Shown piece after piece: positions 15,604 to 21,378 of a stretch of 21,378 nt of DNA. The stretch's first letter is position 1, and the number at the start of each line of letters is the position of its first letter. The notes below the pieces were generated by a model that was not told the DNA's origin, ran no database searches, and worked only from the letters and a program-made list of their open reading frames with translations. Position numbers and translations under genes: made by a program. Source of the DNA: an uncultured Parasutterella sp. (GTDB taxonomy: Bacteria > Pseudomonadota > Gammaproteobacteria > Burkholderiales > Burkholderiaceae_F); the NCBI GenBank assembly GCA_900766055.1, contig CAAFTZ010000141.1, positions 1-21,378 of the forward strand, read 5' to 3'.

Positions 15604-16716
15604 TTACTTTTGTTCGCTTTCTTCAGGCTCTACGCCTTCTGGCGGAAAGACTTCTTCGTCTTCATCAAAGCGAACATCCGGTTCGCTTTCTTTGATCAGC
15701 TGTCTGCGCTGTTCGTGAATATCTTCAGCAATCGCCTTGACCAAAGCTTCAGTGCCTTCACGTGTTACGGCAGAAATCGCAAACATCGGAACATCGGTGC
15801 CAAAGGCATCACGATACTTGTTCACAACAGCGGCTCTGTCTTCTTCAGGAACCAGGTCCATCTTGTTGAGGACAACCCAGCGCGGTTTTTCTGCCAATGC
15901 CGGATCGAACTTTCTCAGTTCTTCAACGATGGCGCGAGCAGCTGAGATAGGATCTTCCTCGGTATCGAGCGGAGCCACATCAATAACGTGCAGCAGCAAG
16001 CTTGTTCTGGAAAGATGACGCAAGAACTGGTGTCCTAAACCGGCGCCCTCGGATGCACCCTCAATCAAACCCGGAATATCTGCAATCACAAAGCTGGATT
16101 CAGGACCCGCACGGACAACACCAAGGTGCGGATGCAGCGTTGTGAAGGGATAATCAGCGATTCTGGGTTTGGCATTAGAAACCGCAGAAATCAGTGTGGA
16201 CTTACCCGCATTCGGAAGACCCAACAGACCGACATCAGCCAAAACTCTCAGCTCAAGCTTGAGTGTTCTTTCCTGACCAGGTTCTCCCGGTGTGCATTGA
16301 CGAGGAGCACGGTTGGTAGAAGTCTTGAAATGCAGGTTGCCAAGACCGCCCTTACCGCCTTTGGCAAGAAGGGCCTTCTCACCGTTTTTGTCCAAGTCGG
16401 CAATCGTCTCACCGGTATCCAAGTCGGTAATCACCGTTCCGACCGGAACACGAAGTTCAATATCGGGTGCGCCTCTGCCGTAGCAGTCACTGCCGCGGCC
16501 GTTTTCACCGTTTTTTGCTTGGAATTTTCGTGTATAACGGTAGTCGATCAGAGTATTCAGATTTCTGTCTGCTACGGCATAAATAGAGCCGCCGCGGCCG
16601 CCGTCTCCTCCGTCCGGACCGCCTTTAGGAATAAATTTTTCGCGTCGGAAGGAGGCAACGCCGTTTCCGCCCTTACCCGCAAAAACTTCAATTTTCGCTT
16701 CATCTACAAATTTCAT
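15604..16716 (-). CDS. obgE: Obg/CgtA ribosome-assembly GTPase
   Basis: 370 aa. The N-terminal Obg domain is glycine-rich in the characteristic way (GKGGNGVASFRREKF at 14-28, GGPDGGDGGRGGS at 32-44). The G domain shows G1 GLPNAGKST (166-174), G2 DYPFTT (188-193), G3 DIPGLIEGA (213-221) and G4 NKMD (about 285). The acidic C-terminal tail (SEPDVRFDEDEEVFPPEG) is like that of proteobacterial ObgE. The protein is an essential GTPase linking 50S subunit maturation with (p)ppGpp signalling. ATG 16716 has AGGAAA about 6-8 bases upstream. It follows rpmA as in most bacteria, but an intervening terminator suggests attenuation or a separate promoter. Confidence 0.97.
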   Translation of the reverse strand: MKFVDEAKIEVFAGKGGNGVASFRREKFIPKGGPDGGDGGRGGSIYAVADRNLNTLIDYRYTRKFQAKNGENGRGSDCYGRGAPDIELRVPVGTVITDLDTGETIADLDKNGEKALLAKGGKGGLGNLHFKTSTNRAPRQCTPGEPGQERTLKLELRVLADVGLLGLPNAGKSTLISAVSNAKPRIADYPFTTLHPHLGVVRAGPESSFVIADIPGLIEGASEGAGLGHQFLRHLSRTSLLLHVIDVAPLDTEEDPISAARAIVEELRKFDPALAEKPRWVVLNKMDLVPEEDRAAVVNKYRDAFGTDVPMFAISAVTREGTEALVKAIAEDIHEQRRQLIKESEPDVRFDEDEEVFPPEGVEPEESEQK

Positions 16717-16770
16717 TTTTTATTTCCTGTCCGCAAGGACTTATTAGGTATGGAGTTGATGATAGCCGTA

Positions 16771-16811
16771 GAAAAAAATCAGCGCCCCGTTCCCTGCTAG
16801 GAATGGGGCGC
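16771..16811 (-). terminator. Strong intrinsic terminator between rpmA and obgE
   Basis: GCGCCCCATTCC (16811-16800) pairs with GGAACGGGGCGC (16793-16782) across TAGCAG with one mismatch, followed on the minus strand by TGATTTTTTTC. The stem of 11 pairs plus T-tract is textbook. Confidence 0.88.
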
Positions 16812-16835
16812 TTCTTTGTTTGATTCGCGGTCTAA

Positions 16836-17096
16836 TTAAGCAACCGGAACAACGTTAACGTAGTGACGGTTCAGACGTCCGTGAACAACGAACTCGACCT
16901 TACCGGCAACTTTAGCAAACAAAGTGTGGTCACGGCCCATACCGACGTTTTCACCGGCATGGAATGTAGTACCGCGCTGACGAACAATGATAGCGCCCGG
17001 CTGAATCATTTCAGAGCCGAAAACTTTAACGCCAAGACGTTGTGCGTTGGAATCGCGGCCGTTACGTGTAGATCCGCCGCCTTTCTTATGTGCCAT
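16836..17096 (-). CDS. rpmA: 50S ribosomal protein L27
   Basis: 86 aa, standard length. MAHKKGGGSTRNGRDSNAQR is the flexible L27 N-terminus that reaches towards the peptidyl-transferase centre. It starts directly with MAHKK, without the cleaved leader found in Firmicutes. QRGTTFHAGENVGMGRDHTL follows as expected, and HYVNVVP closes the protein. It lies 28 bases after rplU and is cotranscribed with it. Confidence 0.98.
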   Translation of the reverse strand: MAHKKGGGSTRNGRDSNAQRLGVKVFGSEMIQPGAIIVRQRGTTFHAGENVGMGRDHTLFAKVAGKVEFVVHGRLNRHYVNVVPVA

Positions 17097-17124
17097 TTCA
17101 AATACCTCTTATTTAAAAATCCAA

Positions 17125-17436
17125 TTAGGCCGAAATCTCATCAATCTTGAGTTCGGTGTAGTTCTGACGGTGACCAGCACTCTTCATGGAGTGTTTACGA
17201 CGACGGAACTTGAAAATACGAACTTTTTCATGACGTCCTTCAGACAGGACTGTGGCAGTAACAAAAGCGCCGGGAATCGTCGGATTACCAAGCTTAAGGC
17301 CTTCGTCGTTCTTAACAGCGAGGACTTCCACGAGTTTGATCTGGGAGCCAACGTCACCCGGGAGGGTTTCGACCTTAACCTTGTCGCCAACAGCAACAGT
17401 GTACTGTTTGCCGCCGGTTTTAATAATTGCGTACAT
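17125..17436 (-). CDS. rplU: 50S ribosomal protein L21
   Basis: 103 aa, the usual size. MYAIIKTGGKQYTVAVGDKV is the conserved L21 start, and the basic RNA-binding loop FKFRRRKHSMKSAGHRQNYT is intact. ATG 17436 has AAAGG 8 bases upstream. It is the first gene of the rplU-rpmA operon, driven by a clear promoter about 86 bases upstream of the start. L21 binds 23S rRNA in the 50S subunit. Confidence 0.98.
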   Translation of the reverse strand: MYAIIKTGGKQYTVAVGDKVKVETLPGDVGSQIKLVEVLAVKNDEGLKLGNPTIPGAFVTATVLSEGRHEKVRIFKFRRRKHSMKSAGHRQNYTELKIDEISA

Positions 17437-17521
17437 GTATATACCTTTAACACTTCAATGCAGTCTGCGTCCTGCTGAAGCCTTTTTGTTTGCTCAAATA
17501 ACTTAACGCGCAGAGTGCGGG

Positions 17522-17550
17522 ATTATGCTCGAAAAATTTCGTATAGTCAA
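17522..17550 (-). promoter_or_regulatory. Sigma70 promoter of the rplU-rpmA operon
   Basis: On the minus strand TTGACT (17550-17545) and CATAAT (17527-17522) are separated by exactly 17 bases, followed by a ~75-base leader to rplU. The leader contains TTCAGCAGGACGCAG, for which I see no stable structure. Confidence 0.75.
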
Positions 17551-17704
17551 ACGATTAAAGATGTTTTTTTATTTTTCTCAAAGCCAAACGTAGTTTTGCT
17601 TTGAATTCTCAAAAAATCTCGTTTTTGTGTCTCTTAGTATCAGCTATCACAGAAAAATAGTTAATATTTGACTTTGTTTTATTTAGCGCCCATAGGAATT
17701 TTCA

Positions 17705-18685
17705 ATGAGTCAAGTAGCAGTCGCCGTTCAGAGAATCATCGCCCCGATTTCGGAAGATTTACTCGCCGTGGATCGGGAAGTTATTGATGATCTTCAGAGT
17801 GACATTCCGCTGATTAAAAAGATAAGCGACTACATCGTTACAGCCGGCGGCAAACGAATGCGTCCGATCGTCTTAATGCTCATTGCCCGCGCTCTGGGCT
17901 ACCAGGGAAAAGAACATATCTTCCTTGCCACGATGATTGAGTATGTGCATACGGCCAGCCTTCTGCACGACGATGTCGTTGACGAGAGCGACTTAAGACG
18001 CGGCAAGCCGACTGCCGGGTTTAAATGGGGAAATGCAGCAGCGATCTTAACCGGCGACTTTATGTATTCTCGTGCCTTCCAATTAATGGTCCGCACTCAG
18101 AACTTACGTATTTGCGAAATTGTTGCCGGCGCCGTGAACCGAGTTTCCGAAGGCGAAGTCATTCAGCTCCTCAACATTCATGACACCACATTAGACGAAG
18201 CACGCTATTTTGACGTCATTGAAAGAAAGACCGGTGTTCTTTTTGAAGCTGCAGCCCGCATGGCCTCCGTCGTTGCCGGCGCGTCTAAAGAAGTAGAAGA
18301 CAAAATGGCCGAATACGCCCTTTGTCTTGGCCGCGCCTTCCAAATTATTGATGACGTGCTCGACTACACAGGCACTAAAGACAATATCGGCAAGAATTTG
18401 GGCACCGATCTTCGCGAAGGAAAAATGACGATGCCTCTTATCTACGCTTTGAGACATTGTTCCGAAGAAGATGCAAAGATCATCCGTACTGCCGTCAGCA
18501 GCAATGATCCGGACTTGGAAAGCGTAACCCGCGTCATTCTTGCTTCCGGAGCCATAGATGCGTGCATTGAAGCCGCCAAAAAAGAAGTTTCTCGAGGAAT
18601 TGATGCATTAAATTGTTTACCGACTAGCGCATTTAAAAATTCTCTGATAGAATTGCTTTCCTTGACAGTTGAGAGAGATCGATAG
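17705..18685 (+). CDS. ispB: Octaprenyl-diphosphate synthase type long-chain trans-prenyltransferase
   Basis: 326 aa. The first aspartate-rich motif is LLHDDVVDESDLRRG (86-100), the second is FQIIDDVLDYTG (211-222), and GGKRMRP (48-54) is the IPP-binding segment. These define the all-trans polyprenyl diphosphate synthase family, which extends farnesyl diphosphate with isopentenyl units to make the quinone side chain. Chain length (octaprenyl or other) cannot be read safely; the ispB name rests on the proteobacterial context, divergent from rplU-rpmA-obgE. ATG 17705 has AGGA about 9 bases upstream. No degenerate residues. It is followed after 20 bases by tRNA-Pro, possibly on the same transcript. 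Confidence 0.93.
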   Translation: MSQVAVAVQRIIAPISEDLLAVDREVIDDLQSDIPLIKKISDYIVTAGGKRMRPIVLMLIARALGYQGKEHIFLATMIEYVHTASLLHDDVVDESDLRRGKPTAGFKWGNAAAILTGDFMYSRAFQLMVRTQNLRICEIVAGAVNRVSEGEVIQLLNIHDTTLDEARYFDVIERKTGVLFEAAARMASVVAGASKEVEDKMAEYALCLGRAFQIIDDVLDYTGTKDNIGKNLGTDLREGKMTMPLIYALRHCSEEDAKIIRTAVSSNDPDLESVTRVILASGAIDACIEAAKKEVSRGIDALNCLPTSAFKNSLIELLSLTVERDR

Positions 18686-18705
18686 GTCGCTTGAAACGCA
18701 AGAAT

Positions 18706-18782
18706 CGGAGTGTAGCTCAGCCTGGTAGAGCACTGCGTTCGGGACGCAGGGGTCGGAGGTTCGAATCCTCTCACTCCGACCA
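18706..18782 (+). tRNA. tRNA-Pro (anticodon CGG), CCA encoded
   Basis: A 77-base cloverleaf: acceptor CGGAGTG/CACTCCG, D arm GCTCAGCCTGGTAGAGC, anticodon stem-loop CTGCG-TTCGGGA-CGCAG (anticodon CGG, reads CCG), T arm GGAGG-TTCGAAT-CCTCT, discriminator A and encoded CCA. The first base is C, as expected for prolyl-tRNA. It lies between ispB and a terminator. Confidence 0.96.
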
Positions 18783-18789
18783 GAATTCC

Positions 18790-18827
18790 ACCCGCGTGTT
18801 CAGACGAACACCCGGGTTTTATTTTTT
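18790..18827 (+). terminator. Intrinsic terminator after tRNA-Pro
   Basis: ACCCG-C-GTGTTC (18790-18801) pairs with GAACAC-C-CGGGT (18806-18817) across AGAC, one mismatch, followed by TTTTATTTTTT. It ends the ispB/tRNA transcript; its T-tract overlaps the end of the convergent MFS gene. Confidence 0.85.
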
Positions 18828-20006
18828 CCCGTAATTCAAATAAATAATCAGAGGAAACAGGATCAGACCAGAAGCCACAATCACTGCCTGATATCCGAAC
18901 CAGCCCGAAAGTGTTCCCGCCGCAAACGGCCCTAACGCCATGCCGGCGTGCCCTGTAAGAAAATTAAATCCAAAGACTTCGCCCTTTTTATCCGGCGGAC
19001 ATTCTGTCGAGATGATTGAGTTAACCAATGGAATCAGCCCGGCAATGGCAAATCCTGCGATGAATCTCCAAACACCGAACTCAAATGGGGTACGCCCTAA
19101 GACTTGAGCAGAGATTAAAAGGCCTGCAAAGAACAAAGAGCAGGAAAGCACTTTCAAAAATCCGAACTTCTGCCCTGCTGCTCCGAGAATCGGAGATGCG
19201 ATCATGATCGAAATCGCGCAAACGGAAAATATCGTCCCCGAAAGCATCATGATGTTATCCATGCTTCCTTGAAGCTGGGCAATATAGAGCGGCAAGATTG
19301 GCTGAGCTGAGAACAAAGACGCGTGAATCACCGCGCATGCCATAAGCATTTTGAAGATCGCCGGCTGGCGAAGGACACTCCAATCAAACCAGTTCCTAGA
19401 AGTGACTTTAACCTTTCTCGGTTTTTCTTTAATACAAAAGCCAATTAGCAGAGAAATAAGGCCTAAGGCAATAGCTGCAACGAAGAAAGACTCGCGCATA
19501 CCAAAGTAATCCGCCAAAACGCCGCCTACAAATGGTCCAATGACAGCGCCGACTGTCATTCCTCCCTGCATCAATCCCATAGAGAGACCTGTTTTTCGGG
19601 CAGGAATTGAGGCTGCCAATAAAGCTAACAAAGCCGGATAAAGGCCGGCGCACAAGCCTTGGAAAAACCGCGCGGCAAACAACTGCATCGGAGTTTGAAC
19701 AATGCCGCAAAGTGCATAGCTGATCGTCAGACCGATCGAAGCTCTTAATGCCATGAGTTTGCGGCTTTTGCGGTCTGCCAATACACCCCAAACGGGTCCG
19801 AGCAGCCCGCTTACAAAGAAAGTCACAGCAAAGACTGCGCCTGACCACATATCGACTTCCGAAGCCTTGGCTCCGAGTTCAGAGGATAGATACACCGGCA
19901 AAAACGGCGTAATCATCGTGAACGACATATCCATCAGAAACGCGCTGGCGACTAAGATCGTAAGCGTAACAACCCACGGCACGAGAACCCCTCCTTCTTT
20001 TGGCAT
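18819..20006 (-). CDS. MFS drug-efflux-type transporter (MdtG-like, DHA1)
   Basis: 395 aa, predicted 12 membrane spans in two six-helix halves. Motif A is GVLADRKSRKL (74-84) between TM2 and TM3, and motif C, diagnostic of antiporters, is GAVIGPFVGG (153-162) in TM5. The stretches SFTMITPFLPVYL, VDMWSGAVFAVTFF and ADRKSRKLMALRASIGL resemble E. coli MdtG closely by eye. The family exports drugs or metabolites in exchange for protons at the inner membrane; the substrate cannot be predicted. ATG 20006 is preceded by AAAG only, a weak ribosome-binding site. The gene is divergent from the binding protein at 20,131 and convergent with tRNA-Pro. Confidence 0.9.
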   Translation of the reverse strand: MPKEGGVLVPWVVTLTILVASAFLMDMSFTMITPFLPVYLSSELGAKASEVDMWSGAVFAVTFFVSGLLGPVWGVLADRKSRKLMALRASIGLTISYALCGIVQTPMQLFAARFFQGLCAGLYPALLALLAASIPARKTGLSMGLMQGGMTVGAVIGPFVGGVLADYFGMRESFFVAAIALGLISLLIGFCIKEKPRKVKVTSRNWFDWSVLRQPAIFKMLMACAVIHASLFSAQPILPLYIAQLQGSMDNIMMLSGTIFSVCAISIMIASPILGAAGQKFGFLKVLSCSLFFAGLLISAQVLGRTPFEFGVWRFIAGFAIAGLIPLVNSIISTECPPDKKGEVFGFNFLTGHAGMALGPFAAGTLSGWFGYQAVIVASGLILFPLIIYLNYGKK

Positions 20007-20067
20007 CTTTAAAGATTATGCGCTCGAAATGGGCGATTTTTAAATTTTTCCGAGAATCGAAAAATTC

Positions 20068-20085
20068 CTCCGTTATAAATCGGAG
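20068..20085. promoter_or_regulatory. Inverted repeat in the MFS/binding-protein intergenic region, possible operator or promoter
   Basis: CTCCG-TTATAAAT-CGGAG is a five-base inverted repeat enclosing a TATAAA-like -10. It lies between the divergent starts at 20006 and 20131, a usual place for a regulator site. No regulator gene is adjacent. Confidence 0.3.
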
Positions 20086-20130
20086 AAATAAATATGTAAT
20101 GGCAGAATAATTGAAATCTCTTTGGGTTCT

Positions 20131-21135
20131 ATGCTGATGAAACTTGTTGCTAAATTTGCTGCATCCTTAGCCGTTCTTGGCCTTTCTTTTAATGTTCTTG
20201 CGGCAGAACTGAACGTTTACGCCTCCATGCCTGAGAAATACGCCTCTCAGGTGCTTGAACAGTTCACTAAGGACACGGGAATCAAAGTCAACTTCTTAAG
20301 ACTTTCTTCCGGTGAAGTTCTGTCTCGCCTTCAGGCAGAAAAGAGTAATCCGCAAGTCGATGTTCTTTTGGGAGGTCCGGCGGATTATCTGGAAGTTGCC
20401 AAGAACGAGGGACTGACAGCACCCTATAAACCTAAAGGCTCTGATTTCATTCCGGCTGAATTTAAAGATCCTCAAAATTATTGGACGGGGATCGGCATCA
20501 TGCCGCTTGCCTTTATTACGAATAACAACTTTCTTAATAAGAACAACCTCAAGGCACCGACTTCCTGGCAGGATTTTCTGAAGTCTGAATACAAAGAAGG
20601 TCTTATTCTGGCTGATGCTCGAACCTCCGGAACTGCAACCGAACGCCTGTTCTCTTTAGAAAGAGTATTCGGACGCCAAGGCAGTATCGACTTCCAGAAA
20701 AAGCTTCACAAGAACGTTCAGATGTACACCAAAAGCGGCGCATGGCCGGCTTTGCGTGTCGGTGACGGACTTGCAGCCGCTGCAATGGTCTATTTGCCTG
20801 ACGCCCTGGACATTGTGCAGCTCGGTTATCCGGTCACAATTTCTTATCCGAAAGAAGGCGTTACCTTCGGCATCGAAGTTGTCTCTCTTGTAAAAGGTGC
20901 TAAGCATCCTAAAGAGGCAGAAGAATTTTTGGACTGGGCGACTTCACCTAAGCTTGCCGAATTTCTTATCAAAAATAAGATTAGGTATGTTCCGACACGT
21001 ACGGACGGCAAAGTTGACGATCCCGTGCTGGATTTAAAGAATATCCATATGCTCAGCGTCCCGTTATCTGAAAAAGGTCGCCTGCGCGAACAGCTAACGA
21101 AAGACTGGATTGATCAGGTCTTACAAACCAAATAA
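20131..21135 (+). CDS. ABC-transporter periplasmic substrate-binding protein (ferric iron/phosphonate-type family)
   Basis: 334 aa from ATG 20131; TTG 20122 and ATG 20137 are also in frame. None has a strong ribosome-binding site, and the ATGs suit the signal peptide better. A Sec signal peptide is clear (MKLVAKFAASLAVLGLSFNV, cleavage after VLA-A). The mature protein begins ELNVYASMPEKYASQVLEQF and continues FTKDTGIKVNFLRLSSGEVL and PQVDVLLGGPADYLEVAKNE, the opening of group-I Fe3+/2-aminoethylphosphonate-type binding proteins (SBP_bac_6 class). Ligand residues (Tyr pairs or others) cannot be assigned. No permease or ATPase gene follows within the window: 128 bases later comes an IS200-type transposase in the opposite direction. 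The rest of the operon may be beyond the element or elsewhere. Confidence 0.88.
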   Translation: MLMKLVAKFAASLAVLGLSFNVLAAELNVYASMPEKYASQVLEQFTKDTGIKVNFLRLSSGEVLSRLQAEKSNPQVDVLLGGPADYLEVAKNEGLTAPYKPKGSDFIPAEFKDPQNYWTGIGIMPLAFITNNNFLNKNNLKAPTSWQDFLKSEYKEGLILADARTSGTATERLFSLERVFGRQGSIDFQKKLHKNVQMYTKSGAWPALRVGDGLAAAAMVYLPDALDIVQLGYPVTISYPKEGVTFGIEVVSLVKGAKHPKEAEEFLDWATSPKLAEFLIKNKIRYVPTRTDGKVDDPVLDLKNIHMLSVPLSEKGRLREQLTKDWIDQVLQTK

Positions 21136-21221
21136 GAGGCTTTTTAATTTGGAACGTCGGCGGCTTCCTTCCCTATAGGAGTAAAAGAAGCCATCTTCAA
21201 TTTAACGAATTCCGCGAAATT

Positions 21222-21241
21222 CCCCGTGCGTAAACGCGGGG
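21222..21241 (-). repeat. Imperfect hairpin, candidate IS right-end recognition structure
   Basis: CCCC-GT-GCG-TAAA-CGC-GGGG forms a seven-pair stem with a two-base bulge and a tetraloop. A bulged hairpin close to the transposase 3' end is what IS200/IS605 TnpA recognises. Confidence 0.45.
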
Positions 21242-21252
21242 ACGGAGAGCGG

Positions 21253-21276
21253 ACGGCCGAATGTTAATTCGGCCGT
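21253..21276. terminator. Perfect 10-bp hairpin with T-tract, overlapping the transposase stop
   Basis: ACGGCCGAAT-GTTA-ATTCGGCCGT is a perfect stem followed on the plus strand by TGATTTTTG. It could terminate the plus-strand transcript entering the element, protecting the transposase gene from read-through. It could alternatively be part of the element end. Confidence 0.6.
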
Positions 21277-21378
21277 TGATTTTTGATATATCTCTCAATG
21301 ATGACGGTTGTTGCTCCGTCTCCGACTGAAATTACACAATAACTTTTTGTCCAAAACGTTTGCCCCAAAACATCCTTC
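21264..21378 (-). CDS. tnpA: IS200/IS605 transposase TnpA (Y1), C-terminal fragment
   Basis: 37 C-terminal codons are in the window. The visible sequence, DVLGQTFWTKSYCVISVG followed by VIIERYIKNQ, matches the TnpA C-terminus (xxLWGxxFWxxxYFVxTVG...IxxYIxxQ). The Tyr of RYIKNQ is probably the catalytic Tyr of the Y1 transposase. The HUH motif would lie off-window, so intactness cannot be judged. The stop TAA (21264-21266) falls in the loop of a perfect hairpin. Confidence 0.7.
   Translation of the reverse strand, partial: KDVLGQTFWTKSYCVISVGDGATTVIIERYIKNQRPN

Larger units (their letters stand above)
21217..21378 (-). mobile_element. 3' part of an IS200/IS605-family insertion sequence, cut by window edge
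   Basis: The partial transposase C-terminus and two hairpins lying 3' of it fit the end of an IS200/IS605 element, which transposes as single-stranded DNA and carries subterminal imperfect palindromes instead of inverted repeats. The exact right end cannot be fixed from one edge; the element would continue beyond 21,378. Confidence 0.6.

Noticed and set aside
18662..18685. Perfect TTGACA upstream of tRNA-Pro as a dedicated promoter
   Set aside because: It is inside the ispB coding sequence and no -10 hexamer lies at 15-19 bases.
21218..21246. TTCCCCGTGCG...CGCGGGGA resembles a type I-E CRISPR repeat
   Set aside because: Only one copy, with no regular spacing and no cas genes; it fits an IS200-type end hairpin better.

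Overview
The window looks like a betaproteobacterial chromosome, most likely a gut Sutterellaceae-type Burkholderiales (Parasutterella/Sutterella-like). This is inferred from gene order: rplU-rpmA-obgE-proB on one strand, divergent ispB followed by tRNA-Pro, then rppH and proS. It is not a database result. The window divides sharply near 11.8 kb. The right part (11,836-21,135) is dense, intact core DNA. The left part (1-11,835) is AT-richer accessory DNA in which intact genes alternate with long stretches of decaying coding sequence.

Positions 1-5,316 hold a plus-strand operon that looks like an anti-phage or anti-plasmid defence locus. It contains the C-terminal two thirds or so of a GHKL (MORC/MutL-like, HATPase_c_3-type) ATPase running off the left edge, then a phospholipase-D-fold nuclease candidate whose start overlaps the ATPase stop (ATGA). 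A small reading frame with two in-frame stops follows, then an 836-residue DUF262/DUF1524 (GmrSD/SspE-like) protein and a terminator. A switch-type ATPase with two different nuclease modules resembles the GHKL-centred restriction-like systems described computationally and MZA-type systems. I cannot match this exact combination to a named system, and the upstream part is outside the window. A frameshifted gene remnant follows.

Positions 5,990-11,835 hold two intact minus-strand genes (a possible uracil-DNA-glycosylase-fold protein and an uncharacterised 210-aa protein), a 249-codon plus-strand gene with an apparently scrambled 3' end, and several remnants: two tightly spaced minus-strand frames at 8.7-9.3 kb and a decayed higBA toxin-antitoxin pair in which the toxin is degenerate and the antitoxin ends at an amber codon replacing an expected Trp. 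A few very short frames have good ribosome-binding sites, including a 28-residue hydrophobic peptide.

The core part encodes translation and growth functions: ProRS, the RNA pyrophosphohydrolase RppH, glutamate 5-kinase, the Obg GTPase, ribosomal proteins L27 and L21, the long-chain polyprenyl diphosphate synthase for the quinone side chain, and tRNA-Pro(CGG). A strong sigma70-type promoter precedes rplU, and clear intrinsic terminators follow rpmA, obgE and tRNA-Pro. An MdtG-like MFS exporter and a periplasmic ABC-type binding protein are divergent at 20.0 kb. The right edge enters an IS200/IS605-family transposase gene, flanked on its 3' side by imperfect hairpins typical of such element ends.
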